From Calidifontimicrobium sp035325925 (GTDB lineage Bacteria > Pseudomonadota > Gammaproteobacteria > Burkholderiales > Burkholderiaceae_C): DNA of 64,000 nucleotides. The stretch covers positions 39,812 to 103,811 of the forward strand of contig NZ_DAOKZA010000008.1 of assembly GCF_035325925.1 (NCBI RefSeq). The letters are read 5' to 3'. Of the stretch, positions 16,889 through 23,343 are shown in pieces; the first letter of the stretch is position 1; the number at the start of each line of letters is the position of its first letter. Under the pieces are notes generated by a model. It saw only the letters and a program-made list of their open reading frames with translations. It was not told the origin of the DNA and searched no databases. The position numbers and the translations under genes are program-made.

Positions 16889-18189
16889 GCGGCCTCCGCC
16901 GGCGCCACGTCGCGCGCCCAGGCCTGGCGCAGGGCGTCGACCACGGCGAGCCCCGACGTCAGCCCGTCCTCGTGGAAGCCGTAGCGCGTCCACGCGCCGC
17001 AGTACCAGGTGTGCGCCCGGCCCTGGATGCGGTCGAGCCGGCGCTGCGCGTCGATCGCCGCCTGGTCGAACACCGGGTGCGCGTAGTTGAACGCCGCGAG
17101 CACGGCGCCGTCGCGTGGTTCGCGCGCCGGGTTCAGCGAGACGAGCACCGGCGTGTCGAACGGCAGCGGCTGCAGGCGGTTCAGCAGGTAGTGAAGGCAC
17201 ACGCGCGAGCGCTCTCGGTCGTCGCCGGCGGCGCGCTCGTAGTTCCACGCGGCCCAGGCCTTGCGGCGCCGCGGCAGCACCGCGGTGTCGGTGTGCAGCA
17301 CCGCGCGGTTGGGCTGGTAGCGGATCGCGCCGAGCAGCGCACGCTCGTCGGCGCTGGCGTCGGCGAGCAGCGCCAAGCTCTGGTCGCTGTGGCAGGCGAG
17401 CACCAGTTCGTCGAAACGCTCGCTGCCGTGATCGGTGGACACGATCACGCCGTACTCCCCGCTGCCCGGCGGCACGCGGCGCACGCTGCGCACCGGCGTG
17501 GCCAGGCGCGCGTCGTCGATGCGCTCGAGCATGCGCTGCACGTAGCGGCGAGCGCCGCTGCGCACCGTGAACCACTGCGGCCGGTCGCTCACCTGGATCA
17601 GCCCGTGGTTGTGGCAGAAACGGATCATCGTCGCGACCGGGAAGCGCAGCATCTGGTCGGTCGGGCACGACCAGATGCAGCCGATCATCGGCAGGAAGTA
17701 CCAGTCGCGGAACTCGTCGCCGAAGCGGTGTTCGCGCAGGAAATCGCCGATCGACTGGCGCAGCTCGGCGTCGGCGCCGCGCCGGGCGATCGTGGTGGCC
17801 AGCCGGTTGAAGCGCAGCAGGTCGGCGAGCATGCGCCAGAAACGCGGACGCAGCAGGTTGGCGCGCTGCGCGAAGACGGTGTCCATGGACGCGCCGCTCC
17901 ACTCGAGCGGCAGGTCGGGCACCTGCACCGAGAACGACATGTCCGACGGCGCCAGATCGATGCCCAGCTCGCCGAACAGCCGCAACAGGTTCGGGTAGGT
18001 GCGCTCGTTGAGCACCAGGAAACCGGTGTCGACGCCGTGTGTCACGCCGTCGAGCGTGACGTCGACGGTGTTCGTGTGCCCGCCGAAGTGGGCTCCGGCT
18101 TCGAACAGCGTGACGCGCGACTCGCCGGCCAAATGCCAGGCGACCGACAGACCCGAGATGCCCGAGCCGACGACGGCGACGCGGCGCAT
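16885..18189 (-). CDS. FAD-dependent amine-oxidase-type oxidoreductase
   Basis: The 434-residue flavoprotein begins with a Rossmann FAD site VAVVGSGISGLSVAWHLA (GxGxxG at 8-13) and FEAGAHFGGHTNTV, the second dinucleotide element. WYFLPMIGCIWSCP and the C-terminal YCGAWTRYGFHEDGLTSG belong to the amine oxidase/desaturase superfamily. Homologues beside DUF1365 and CFA-like genes are annotated as putative cyclopropane or cyclopropene lipid synthesis flavoproteins. It probably oxidizes or desaturates a methylated acyl chain. It is the first gene of the eight-gene operon and lies behind a 322-base structured leader. Confidence 0.92.
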   Translation of the reverse strand: MRRVAVVGSGISGLSVAWHLAGESRVTLFEAGAHFGGHTNTVDVTLDGVTHGVDTGFLVLNERTYPNLLRLFGELGIDLAPSDMSFSVQVPDLPLEWSGASMDTVFAQRANLLRPRFWRMLADLLRFNRLATTIARRGADAELRQSIGDFLREHRFGDEFRDWYFLPMIGCIWSCPTDQMLRFPVATMIRFCHNHGLIQVSDRPQWFTVRSGARRYVQRMLERIDDARLATPVRSVRRVPPGSGEYGVIVSTDHGSERFDELVLACHSDQSLALLADASADERALLGAIRYQPNRAVLHTDTAVLPRRRKAWAAWNYERAAGDDRERSRVCLHYLLNRLQPLPFDTPVLVSLNPAREPRDGAVLAAFNYAHPVFDQAAIDAQRRLDRIQGRAHTWYCGAWTRYGFHEDGLTSGLAVVDALRQAWARDVAPAEAA

Positions 18190-18511
18190 CGTTCAGGCCC
18201 CCGGACGCGAGAACGGGGCACCGCCAGCGGTGCCCCGTGGAAGAAAGGCTGCTGTGGGCCGCCCCGGAGCGAAGGAGGGAGGGAGGAGGGAGGAGGAGAG
18301 GCGCTCCGGGATTCCGGTCGGCGAAGCCGACGGGCTGCACAGCAGGAAAAACTTGGTGCCGCCGCCACCCACCTCGGGAGCCGCCGGCGAACTGATGCTA
18401 TGACCGGCATCCCCGCGCGGAGTTCCGCGCCGATGCGTCGGCCGGGTCGTCGCGTTCGAAGGCACTTGGTGCGTGAAGTGAACCATAAGGTATAAAAGAA
18501 TACCAAACAGT
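18190..18511 (-). other. Structured leader/intergenic region of the lipid operon
   Basis: This 322-base gap between the gpx stop and the FAD oxidoreductase start holds no gene. It contains a perfect 11-bp hairpin CGGGGCACCGC/GCGGTGCCCCG with a 2-base spacer (18214-18237), a 9-bp inverted repeat CCCGGAGCG/CGCTCCGGG (18263-18271 and 18302-18310) enclosing 30 bases made only of A and G, and a 6-bp stem GTCGGC/GCCGAC with a 3-base loop (18317-18331). On the transcript strand the enclosed tract is all C and U. The last stem may also end gpx transcription, though no T run follows it. The AT-rich promoter-like stretch is at 18481-18515. Confidence 0.6.
18489..18504. promoter_or_regulatory. Inverted repeat GGTAT-N6-ATACC in a promoter-like AT-rich patch
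   Basis: The sequence GGTATAAAAGAATACC is a perfect 5-bp inverted repeat with a 6-base A-rich spacer. On the minus strand it lies between TTGAAC (18510-18515, -35-like) and TTATGG (18483-18488, -10-like), 21 bases apart. This resembles the elongated spacer that MerR-family regulators bind. It would place a promoter for the lipid operon just after gpx. A MerR-family regulator is encoded 700 bases away. The role is inferred. Confidence 0.4.
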
Positions 18512-19096
18512 TCAAGAGTGCACCAGCATGCGTTCGATTTCCCTGGTGATCCGTCGGGATTGCGGTTCGGTCGCGCTGTCGAAGCTCACCACCTCGCGCG
18601 CGTCGCGCGAGACCAGGTACTTGTGGAAGTTCCACTGCGGCACCTCGCCGCTGCGCTCGGCGAGCCCGCGGTACAACGCGATCGCTCCGGCCCCGCGCAC
18701 GGTCGACTTCGCGAACATCGGGAAACGCACACCGAAAGTGCTCTCGCAGAAGTCGGCGATCTGCGCGTTGTTACCCGGCTCCTGCTCGCCGAAGTCGTTC
18801 GACGGAAACCCGAGCACGCTGAATCCGCGCGCCGCGTAGCGTGCGTGCAATGCCTCGAGCCCCTCGTACTGTCCGGTGTAGCCGCAGCGGCTGGCGGTGT
18901 TGACGATCAGCAGCACGCGCCCGGCGAAGTCGCACAGGTCGATCGGGCGCTCGTCCTGCAGTCGCGGCAGGCGGTGCTGCAGCAACGCAGGGCAGCCGGT
19001 GGTCGACACGGCCGGGCCGGCAGCGAGCGCGCCGAGTGTCGCGACGAAGCCTCGCCGCGACAGCTTCCCGAGTGGAGTCGATCCGGTGGGCATCAT
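18512..19096 (-). CDS. Glutathione peroxidase with Tat-like signal
   Basis: The predicted 194-residue protein starts at ATG 19094-19096, after a CAGGA ribosome site; a TTG five codons upstream is an alternative. The N-terminus LSRRGFVATLGALAAGPA looks like a twin-arginine signal. The peroxidase core follows: TASRCGYTGQYEGLE with peroxidatic Cys71 (Cys, not selenocysteine), FPSNDFGEQEPG with the Gln, and WNFHKYLV with the Trp and Asn of the tetrad. It reduces lipid or hydrogen peroxides, here probably in the periplasm. Its position between the lipid operon and a LitR-like regulator suggests a shared photo-oxidative stress function. Confidence 0.9.
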   Translation of the reverse strand: MMPTGSTPLGKLSRRGFVATLGALAAGPAVSTTGCPALLQHRLPRLQDERPIDLCDFAGRVLLIVNTASRCGYTGQYEGLEALHARYAARGFSVLGFPSNDFGEQEPGNNAQIADFCESTFGVRFPMFAKSTVRGAGAIALYRGLAERSGEVPQWNFHKYLVSRDAREVVSFDSATEPQSRRITREIERMLVHS

Positions 19097-19098
19097 GT

Positions 19099-19112
19099 TT
19101 GTCCTGCGCAAA
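19099..19112 (+). repeat. TTGTCCTG repeat, copy 1 (gpx leader)
   Basis: TTGTCCTGCGCAAA lies immediately upstream of the gpx start. It matches 12 of 14 bases with a second copy at 19162-19175. The offset is 63 bases, close to six turns of B-DNA. It overlaps the gpx ribosome site, so part of the match could be the Shine-Dalgarno sequence. Confidence 0.4.
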
Positions 19113-19161
19113 TGCAGCTCCTGAACTTATATTATCGGCGTTTTTGAGATCACCTCCTTGA

Positions 19162-19175
19162 TTGTCCTGGACAAA
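19162..19175 (+). repeat. TTGTCCTG repeat, copy 2, palindromic (upstream of litR-like gene)
   Basis: TTGTCCTGGACAAA contains the perfect palindrome TTGTCC-T-GGACAA (19162-19174). It lies about 40 bases before the preferred GTG start of the MerR-family gene. Together with copy 1 it forms a pair of half-related sites in the divergent gpx/regulator region, suggesting an operator, possibly for the regulator itself. A TTG start codon at 19162 would place it inside the gene, which I think less likely. Confidence 0.4.
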
Positions 19176-19212
19176 AAGACTCATCACCGACCCTGTTCAC
19201 CGCGGGGGTGGC

Positions 19213-20151
19213 GTGCCTGAGCAAGGTGCAGTCGGGCCGTTGACGCTGACGATCGCCGCGGTCGAGCGCGACACCGGGCTCAGCAAGGACACGCTGCGCG
19301 TGTGGGAGCGCCGCTATGGCTTTCCGCGCCCCGCGCGCGACGGCGTCGGCGAGCGCGTCTACCCGCTCGACCAGGTCGAAAAGCTGCGCACCGTCAAGCG
19401 CCTGCTCGACGCCGGCCACCGGCCCGGGCGCATCGTCGCGCTCAGCGCCGAGCACCTGCAGCAGCTGTGTGCGTCGACGATCGACCAGCCGGGCGCCGCG
19501 GCACGCGCCGGCGCGCCGCGCGACGACCTGCAGTCGCTGCTCGACCTCGCACGCAGGCACGACGTGCCCGGCCTGCGGCGGCAGCTCGCGCAGGCGCTGG
19601 CGCGCGCCGGGCTGGCGCGCTTCGTCGCCGACCTCGCCGCGCCGCTGATGACGCTGGTCGGCGACGCCTGGCTGCGCGGCCGACTCGACGTCCACGAGGA
19701 GCACATGGTCACCGAGTCGGTCCAGCTGCTGCTGCGCCACGCGCTGGCATCGCTGCCCGAGTCGGCGCCCGACGCCACGCCGCGCGTGCTGCTGACCACG
19801 CTGCCCGGCGAGCCTCATGGGCTCGGGCTGCTGATGGCCGAGGCGCTGCTCGCGGTCGACGGCGCGGTCTGCGTGTCGCTGGGCGTTCAGACGCCGCTCT
19901 GGGACGTCGTGCTCGCCACGCGCGCGTACCGTGCCGACGTCGTCGCGATCGGCTTCAGCGGCAGCGTGAACCCCAACCACGTGGTCGACGCGCTCGTCGA
20001 ATTGCGCGCCAAGCTGCCGGGCGACGTTGCGCTGTGGGCCGGCGGCTCGGCGCCGGTGCTGCGCCGGCGTGCGGTCGACGGCGTGCTGCCGTTGCCGACG
20101 CTTGAGGCGATGCAGCAGGCGCTGCAGCACTGGCGCGACGCGCGGCGCTGA
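19213..20151 (+). CDS. LitR/CarH-type MerR regulator with B12-binding domain
   Basis: The predicted 312-residue protein starts at GTG 19213; a TTG at 19162 in the same frame is possible. The N-terminus is a MerR winged helix (LTIAAVERDTGLSKDTLRVW, RRYGFP). The middle four-helix region carries W153-x9-E163-H164, the Wx9EH motif that caps adenosylcobalamin in CarH. The C-terminal Rossmann domain has E200-P-H202-G-L-G, the ExHxxG cobalamin ligand motif. CarH and LitR proteins bind DNA with coenzyme B12 and change state when light breaks the Co-C bond. It is divergent from gpx. Light sensing is inferred from conserved motifs, not shown. Confidence 0.9.
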   Translation: MPEQGAVGPLTLTIAAVERDTGLSKDTLRVWERRYGFPRPARDGVGERVYPLDQVEKLRTVKRLLDAGHRPGRIVALSAEHLQQLCASTIDQPGAAARAGAPRDDLQSLLDLARRHDVPGLRRQLAQALARAGLARFVADLAAPLMTLVGDAWLRGRLDVHEEHMVTESVQLLLRHALASLPESAPDATPRVLLTTLPGEPHGLGLLMAEALLAVDGAVCVSLGVQTPLWDVVLATRAYRADVVAIGFSGSVNPNHVVDALVELRAKLPGDVALWAGGSAPVLRRRAVDGVLPLPTLEAMQQALQHWRDARR

Positions 20152-20214
20152 GCCGCGATGCGAGGGCATCGGCGCGGCCGGTGGTGCCGCGCAAGGGGCC
20201 CGCCTAGAATCGGC

Positions 20215-20220
20215 GCGCCC
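20215..20220 (+). promoter_or_regulatory. -10-like TAGAAT upstream of the ferritin-like gene
   Basis: TAGAAT lies 15 bases upstream of the ATG at 20236 in an 84-base GC-rich gap, leaving room for only a short leader that still holds the AAGGA ribosome site. No clear -35 is visible. Confidence 0.3.
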
Positions 20221-20235
20221 CGCAAGGACCCGACG

Positions 20236-21090
20236 ATGCTCTACCCCGAACTGTTCAGGCAACTCGAGGCCGTGCGCTGGAACATGGACACGGACATTCC
20301 ATGGCAGCGCTTCGACACGTCGCGCCTGAGCGACGAGCAGGCGCGCACGGTGAAGATGAACGCGATCACCGAGTGGGCCGCGCTGCCGGCCACCGAGATG
20401 TTCCTGCGCGACAACCGCGACGACAGCGACTTCTCGGCGTTCATGAGCGTGTGGTTCTTCGAGGAGCAGAAGCACTCGCTGGTGCTGATGGAGTACCTGC
20501 GCCGCTTCCGCCCCGACCTGGTGCCCACCGAGGACGAACTGCACGCGGTGCGCTTCGAGTTCGACCCGGCGCCGCCGCTGGAGACGCTGATGCTGCACTT
20601 CTGCGGCGAGGTGCGGCTGAACCACTGGTACCGGCGAGCCGCCGAGTGGCACACCGAGCCGGTCATCAAGCACATCTACGAGACGCTGGCGCGCGACGAG
20701 GCGCGCCACGGCGGCGCCTACCTGCGCTACATGAAGCGTGCGCTGACGCGCTGCGGCGACGAGGCGCGAGCCGCCTTCGCCAAGGTCGGGGTGCTGATGG
20801 CCAGTGCGCGGCGCACCGCGCAGGCGCTGCACCCGACCAACCTGCACGTCAACGAGAAGCTGTTCCCGCGCGACACGGTGCAAAGCCGCCTGCCCGACCC
20901 GCAGTGGCTCGAGCGCTGGCTCGACCGGCAGATCCAGTTCGACGCCGCCTGGGAGAGCAAGGTCGTCGATCGCATCCTGCACAACCTGTCGCTGCTGATG
21001 GAGCGCAGCTTCGCCAGCGTGCAGGAGCTCAACCGCTTCCGCAAGGAAGTGGCGGCGCGTGTCGCCGCCACCGTGCCGCAGGCGGGCTGA
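20236..21090 (+). CDS. Ferritin-like di-iron protein
   Basis: The predicted 284-residue protein starts at ATG 20236 behind AAGGA. The frame is open 26 codons further upstream without similarity. Two metal-ligand motifs of the four-helix di-iron fold are visible: FFEEQKHSL (EExxH, about residue 75) and ARDEARHGG (DExxH, about 157). The family includes acyl-ACP desaturase-like and AurF-like oxygenases, but the exact reaction is unknown. It follows the LitR-like regulator on the same strand. Given the lipid operon nearby, an oxygen-dependent acyl modification is a reasonable hypothesis. Confidence 0.85.
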   Translation: MLYPELFRQLEAVRWNMDTDIPWQRFDTSRLSDEQARTVKMNAITEWAALPATEMFLRDNRDDSDFSAFMSVWFFEEQKHSLVLMEYLRRFRPDLVPTEDELHAVRFEFDPAPPLETLMLHFCGEVRLNHWYRRAAEWHTEPVIKHIYETLARDEARHGGAYLRYMKRALTRCGDEARAAFAKVGVLMASARRTAQALHPTNLHVNEKLFPRDTVQSRLPDPQWLERWLDRQIQFDAAWESKVVDRILHNLSLLMERSFASVQELNRFRKEVAARVAATVPQAG

Positions 21091-21108
21091 TCGGCGGCGT
21101 GCCGGGCC

Positions 21109-21768
21109 TCAGGCCTTCCTGGCTGCCGCGAGCTTCTCCTGGTCGGCCTTGCGGTCGGCGTCGACCCGTTGCGCACTGGGCCGCTGCCCGACCAGCTTGC
21201 CGTAGCCCTTCCAGTCGACGCCGTGTTCGGCGAGCAGGTCGGTGCCCAGCACCAGACGCGTGCTCAGCGCGACCAGCGGCAGGTTCACGTAGGCCGCGCA
21301 GTCGGCCATCGTGAACTGCTCGCCGGCCGCGTAGGGCGCGAACTTCGCCAGCCGCTTGAACGCCGGGATGTTCTTGTCGAGCTGCTTGCGCACGCGCGCC
21401 TGCGTGTTCTCGCTGACCGTGCCGCCGAAGAACGCCTGCGCGTACAGCTCGCGCGCCACCAGCTCGACGTGCAGGTTCGTGAAGATCATCAGCTCGCGCA
21501 CCTTCGCCGCGGCGTACGGGTCGGCGGGCAGCAGCGGCGGTGTCGGGTGCGCCGCCTCGAGGTACTCGAGGATCGCCACGCTCTCGCACAGCGGGCCGTG
21601 CGGCGTGCGGACGAACGGGATCTTCGCCAGCGGCGACGCCGACAGCACCTCGTCGTCGCTGCGCCCGGTGCGCACGACCTCCTCCTGGAACGGCACGCCC
21701 TTCTCGAGCAGGGCCATCTTGACCTTGTTGTAGTAGTTCGACAGCGGCATGCCGCACAGCGTGATCAT
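21109..21768 (-). CDS. Glutathione S-transferase family protein
   Basis: The 219-residue protein has a thioredoxin-fold N-terminal domain (MITLCGMPLSNYYNKVKMAL, with SPLAKIPFVRT containing the cis-Pro and CESVAILEYLE binding the gamma-glutamyl group) and a helical C-terminal domain (about 90-200) with FTMADCAAYV. It would conjugate or reduce substrates with glutathione in the cytosol; the substrate is unknown. The ATG at 21766-21768 overlaps the EamA stop by four bases. It is the last gene of the glnE operon. Confidence 0.92.
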   Translation of the reverse strand: MITLCGMPLSNYYNKVKMALLEKGVPFQEEVVRTGRSDDEVLSASPLAKIPFVRTPHGPLCESVAILEYLEAAHPTPPLLPADPYAAAKVRELMIFTNLHVELVARELYAQAFFGGTVSENTQARVRKQLDKNIPAFKRLAKFAPYAAGEQFTMADCAAYVNLPLVALSTRLVLGTDLLAEHGVDWKGYGKLVGQRPSAQRVDADRKADQEKLAAARKA

Positions 21769-22730
21769 CGCGGGGTCTCCTGTGGGGGGGTGGGCGAAAG
21801 GGGGGCGGTCGCCGCCGCGCGCGGGCGCGGCGCGCGGCCGACGACGGCGATGCCGACGCTGACGGTGGCCAGCGCGACCAGCAGCCGCGCGGTCACCGGC
21901 TCGGCCAGCAGCAGCGCGCCGGCGAGCAGGCCGAACACCGGGGTCAGCAGCACGAACGACGAGATCTGCGTCGCCGGGTAGTGGCGCACGAGCCAGAACC
22001 ACAGCAGGTAGCTGGCGAAGGTGACGACCACGGTCTGGAACGCGAGCATCGACAGCGCCAGCGTGCTGGGCGCGGCCGGCCACTGCTCGCCGACCGCGAG
22101 GCCGGCCGCGGTCAGCAGCACGCCCGACACCGCGAGCTGGTACAGCAGCGTCTTCTCGGGCGGCGCGCTGGTCAGCGCCGTGGCTCGGATGACCAGCGTC
22201 GTCGCGCCCCACAGCACGGCCGCGACCACGCCCAGCGCGTCGCCCAGCCACTGGCGCTCGCCGACGGCCTTGCTGCCGAAGCCGTCGGCGAAGGCCAGCG
22301 CGACGCCGGCGAACGCCGCGAGCAGCCCGCCGAGCTGCAGCGCCGACAGGCGCTCGGCGCGAGCGATGTACGGCATGCCCAGCGCGACGACGAACGGCGA
22401 CAGGTACAGGAACACGACCATGCGCGAGGCGGTCGTGTACTGCAGCCCGACGAAGATGCAGCCGAACTCGGCGGCGAACAGCGCGCCGGCCAGCCAGCCG
22501 GCGCGCCAGGTCGGCGCGCTGCCGCCGGCGCCGCGCAGCGGCAGGCCGCGCCAAGCCACCCAGGCGAGCACCAGCAGCGTGGCGCCCAGCGAGCGCACCC
22601 CGGCCTGCAGCAGCGGCGGGATCTCGGCCAGCGCGACCTTCGCCGCGACCTGGTTGACGCCCCACAGCAGGCAGCACAGCACCAGCGACGCCACCGCGAT
22701 GCCGTCGAGCCGGGACTTGCGGTCGCTCAT
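21765..22730 (-). CDS. EamA/DMT-family transporter
   Basis: The 321-residue inner-membrane protein has ten hydrophobic helices in two EamA repeats, the first starting LVLCCLLWGVNQVAAKVAL and the second LGVVAAVLWGATTLVIRA. This is the drug/metabolite transporter superfamily, which usually exports amino acids or metabolites. Start ATG 22728-22730, ten bases after the rhombosortase gene. The substrate cannot be told from sequence. Confidence 0.93.
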   Translation of the reverse strand: MSDRKSRLDGIAVASLVLCCLLWGVNQVAAKVALAEIPPLLQAGVRSLGATLLVLAWVAWRGLPLRGAGGSAPTWRAGWLAGALFAAEFGCIFVGLQYTTASRMVVFLYLSPFVVALGMPYIARAERLSALQLGGLLAAFAGVALAFADGFGSKAVGERQWLGDALGVVAAVLWGATTLVIRATALTSAPPEKTLLYQLAVSGVLLTAAGLAVGEQWPAAPSTLALSMLAFQTVVVTFASYLLWFWLVRHYPATQISSFVLLTPVFGLLAGALLLAEPVTARLLVALATVSVGIAVVGRAPRPRAAATAPLSPTPPQETPR

Positions 22731-22740
22731 GGCCGGGATG

Positions 22741-23343
22741 CTATCGGCTTCGCGGTGCACGCCATGTCGCGCACGCGCCGAGCACGGTGCCGGCGACGGC
22801 ACCGGCCGCGTGCGCCAGCGGCGCGAGGGCGAAGTCCCAGGCTGCCGACGCCTGCAGCGCCCCGCGCCACGGGGCCTCGAGCAAGATCTTTGCCGCGAGC
22901 CCGGCAAGCACCGCCGCGGCGATGCCGCGCCGCGTGCCGCGCGCGTGACGCAGCAGGTGCACCGCGACGACGGCCACGCCGGCGTGCAGGATCCCCGACA
23001 GCCCGCCGTAGTGCGCGATCTGCGGCTGCAGCGCCAGCGCCGCGTGGGTCAGTGGCCAGGCCAGCGCCCAAGCCAGCGCAGCGGCGCGCGGCACGCGCGC
23101 GACCCAGCCCCAGGCGACGACGACCGCGGTGCCCAGCAGGTTCACCGCCAGGTGCGGCGTGCTCCAGTGCACGAAGGCCGCGCTGAACAGCCGCCACGGC
23201 TCGCGCCACGCCAGCTGCGGCTGCCAGTCGAGCGCCGCGCTCGGCGCCAGCGCGCCGGCGGCGGCGCCGCCGGCCAGCAGCGCGCCGAGCGCGAGCCAGG
23301 CCGTCGCGCCCGTGTTCGTGCTCAGCCGAACACCGCGTGCCAC
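22741..23343 (-). CDS. Rhombosortase-like rhomboid protease
   Basis: The predicted 200-residue membrane protein has about six helices. Rhomboid features are visible: FVHWSTPHLAVNLLGTAVVVAWG, then HYGGLSGILHAG with the nucleophilic Ser in GLSG, and PLAHAAGAVAGTVLG with the catalytic His. The short size and layout fit rhombosortase, which processes GlyGly-CTERM proteins at the inner membrane. The GTG at 23341-23343 overlaps glnE by 22 bases; a CTG at 23323-23325 overlapping the glnE TGA is another possible start. No GlyGly-CTERM substrate is encoded in the window. Confidence 0.8.
   Translation of the reverse strand: MARGVRLSTNTGATAWLALGALLAGGAAAGALAPSAALDWQPQLAWREPWRLFSAAFVHWSTPHLAVNLLGTAVVVAWGWVARVPRAAALAWALAWPLTHAALALQPQIAHYGGLSGILHAGVAVVAVHLLRHARGTRRGIAAAVLAGLAAKILLEAPWRGALQASAAWDFALAPLAHAAGAVAGTVLGACATWRAPRSR

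Noticed and set aside
18512..19096. Selenocysteine in the glutathione peroxidase
   Set aside because: The active-site codon encodes Cys71, with no in-frame TGA.
19162..19212. TTG at 19162 as the LitR-like start
   Set aside because: It would place the palindrome TTGTCCTGGACAA inside the coding region and add 17 residues not typical of MerR proteins. GTG 19213 starts ten residues before the HTH. Not fully excluded.
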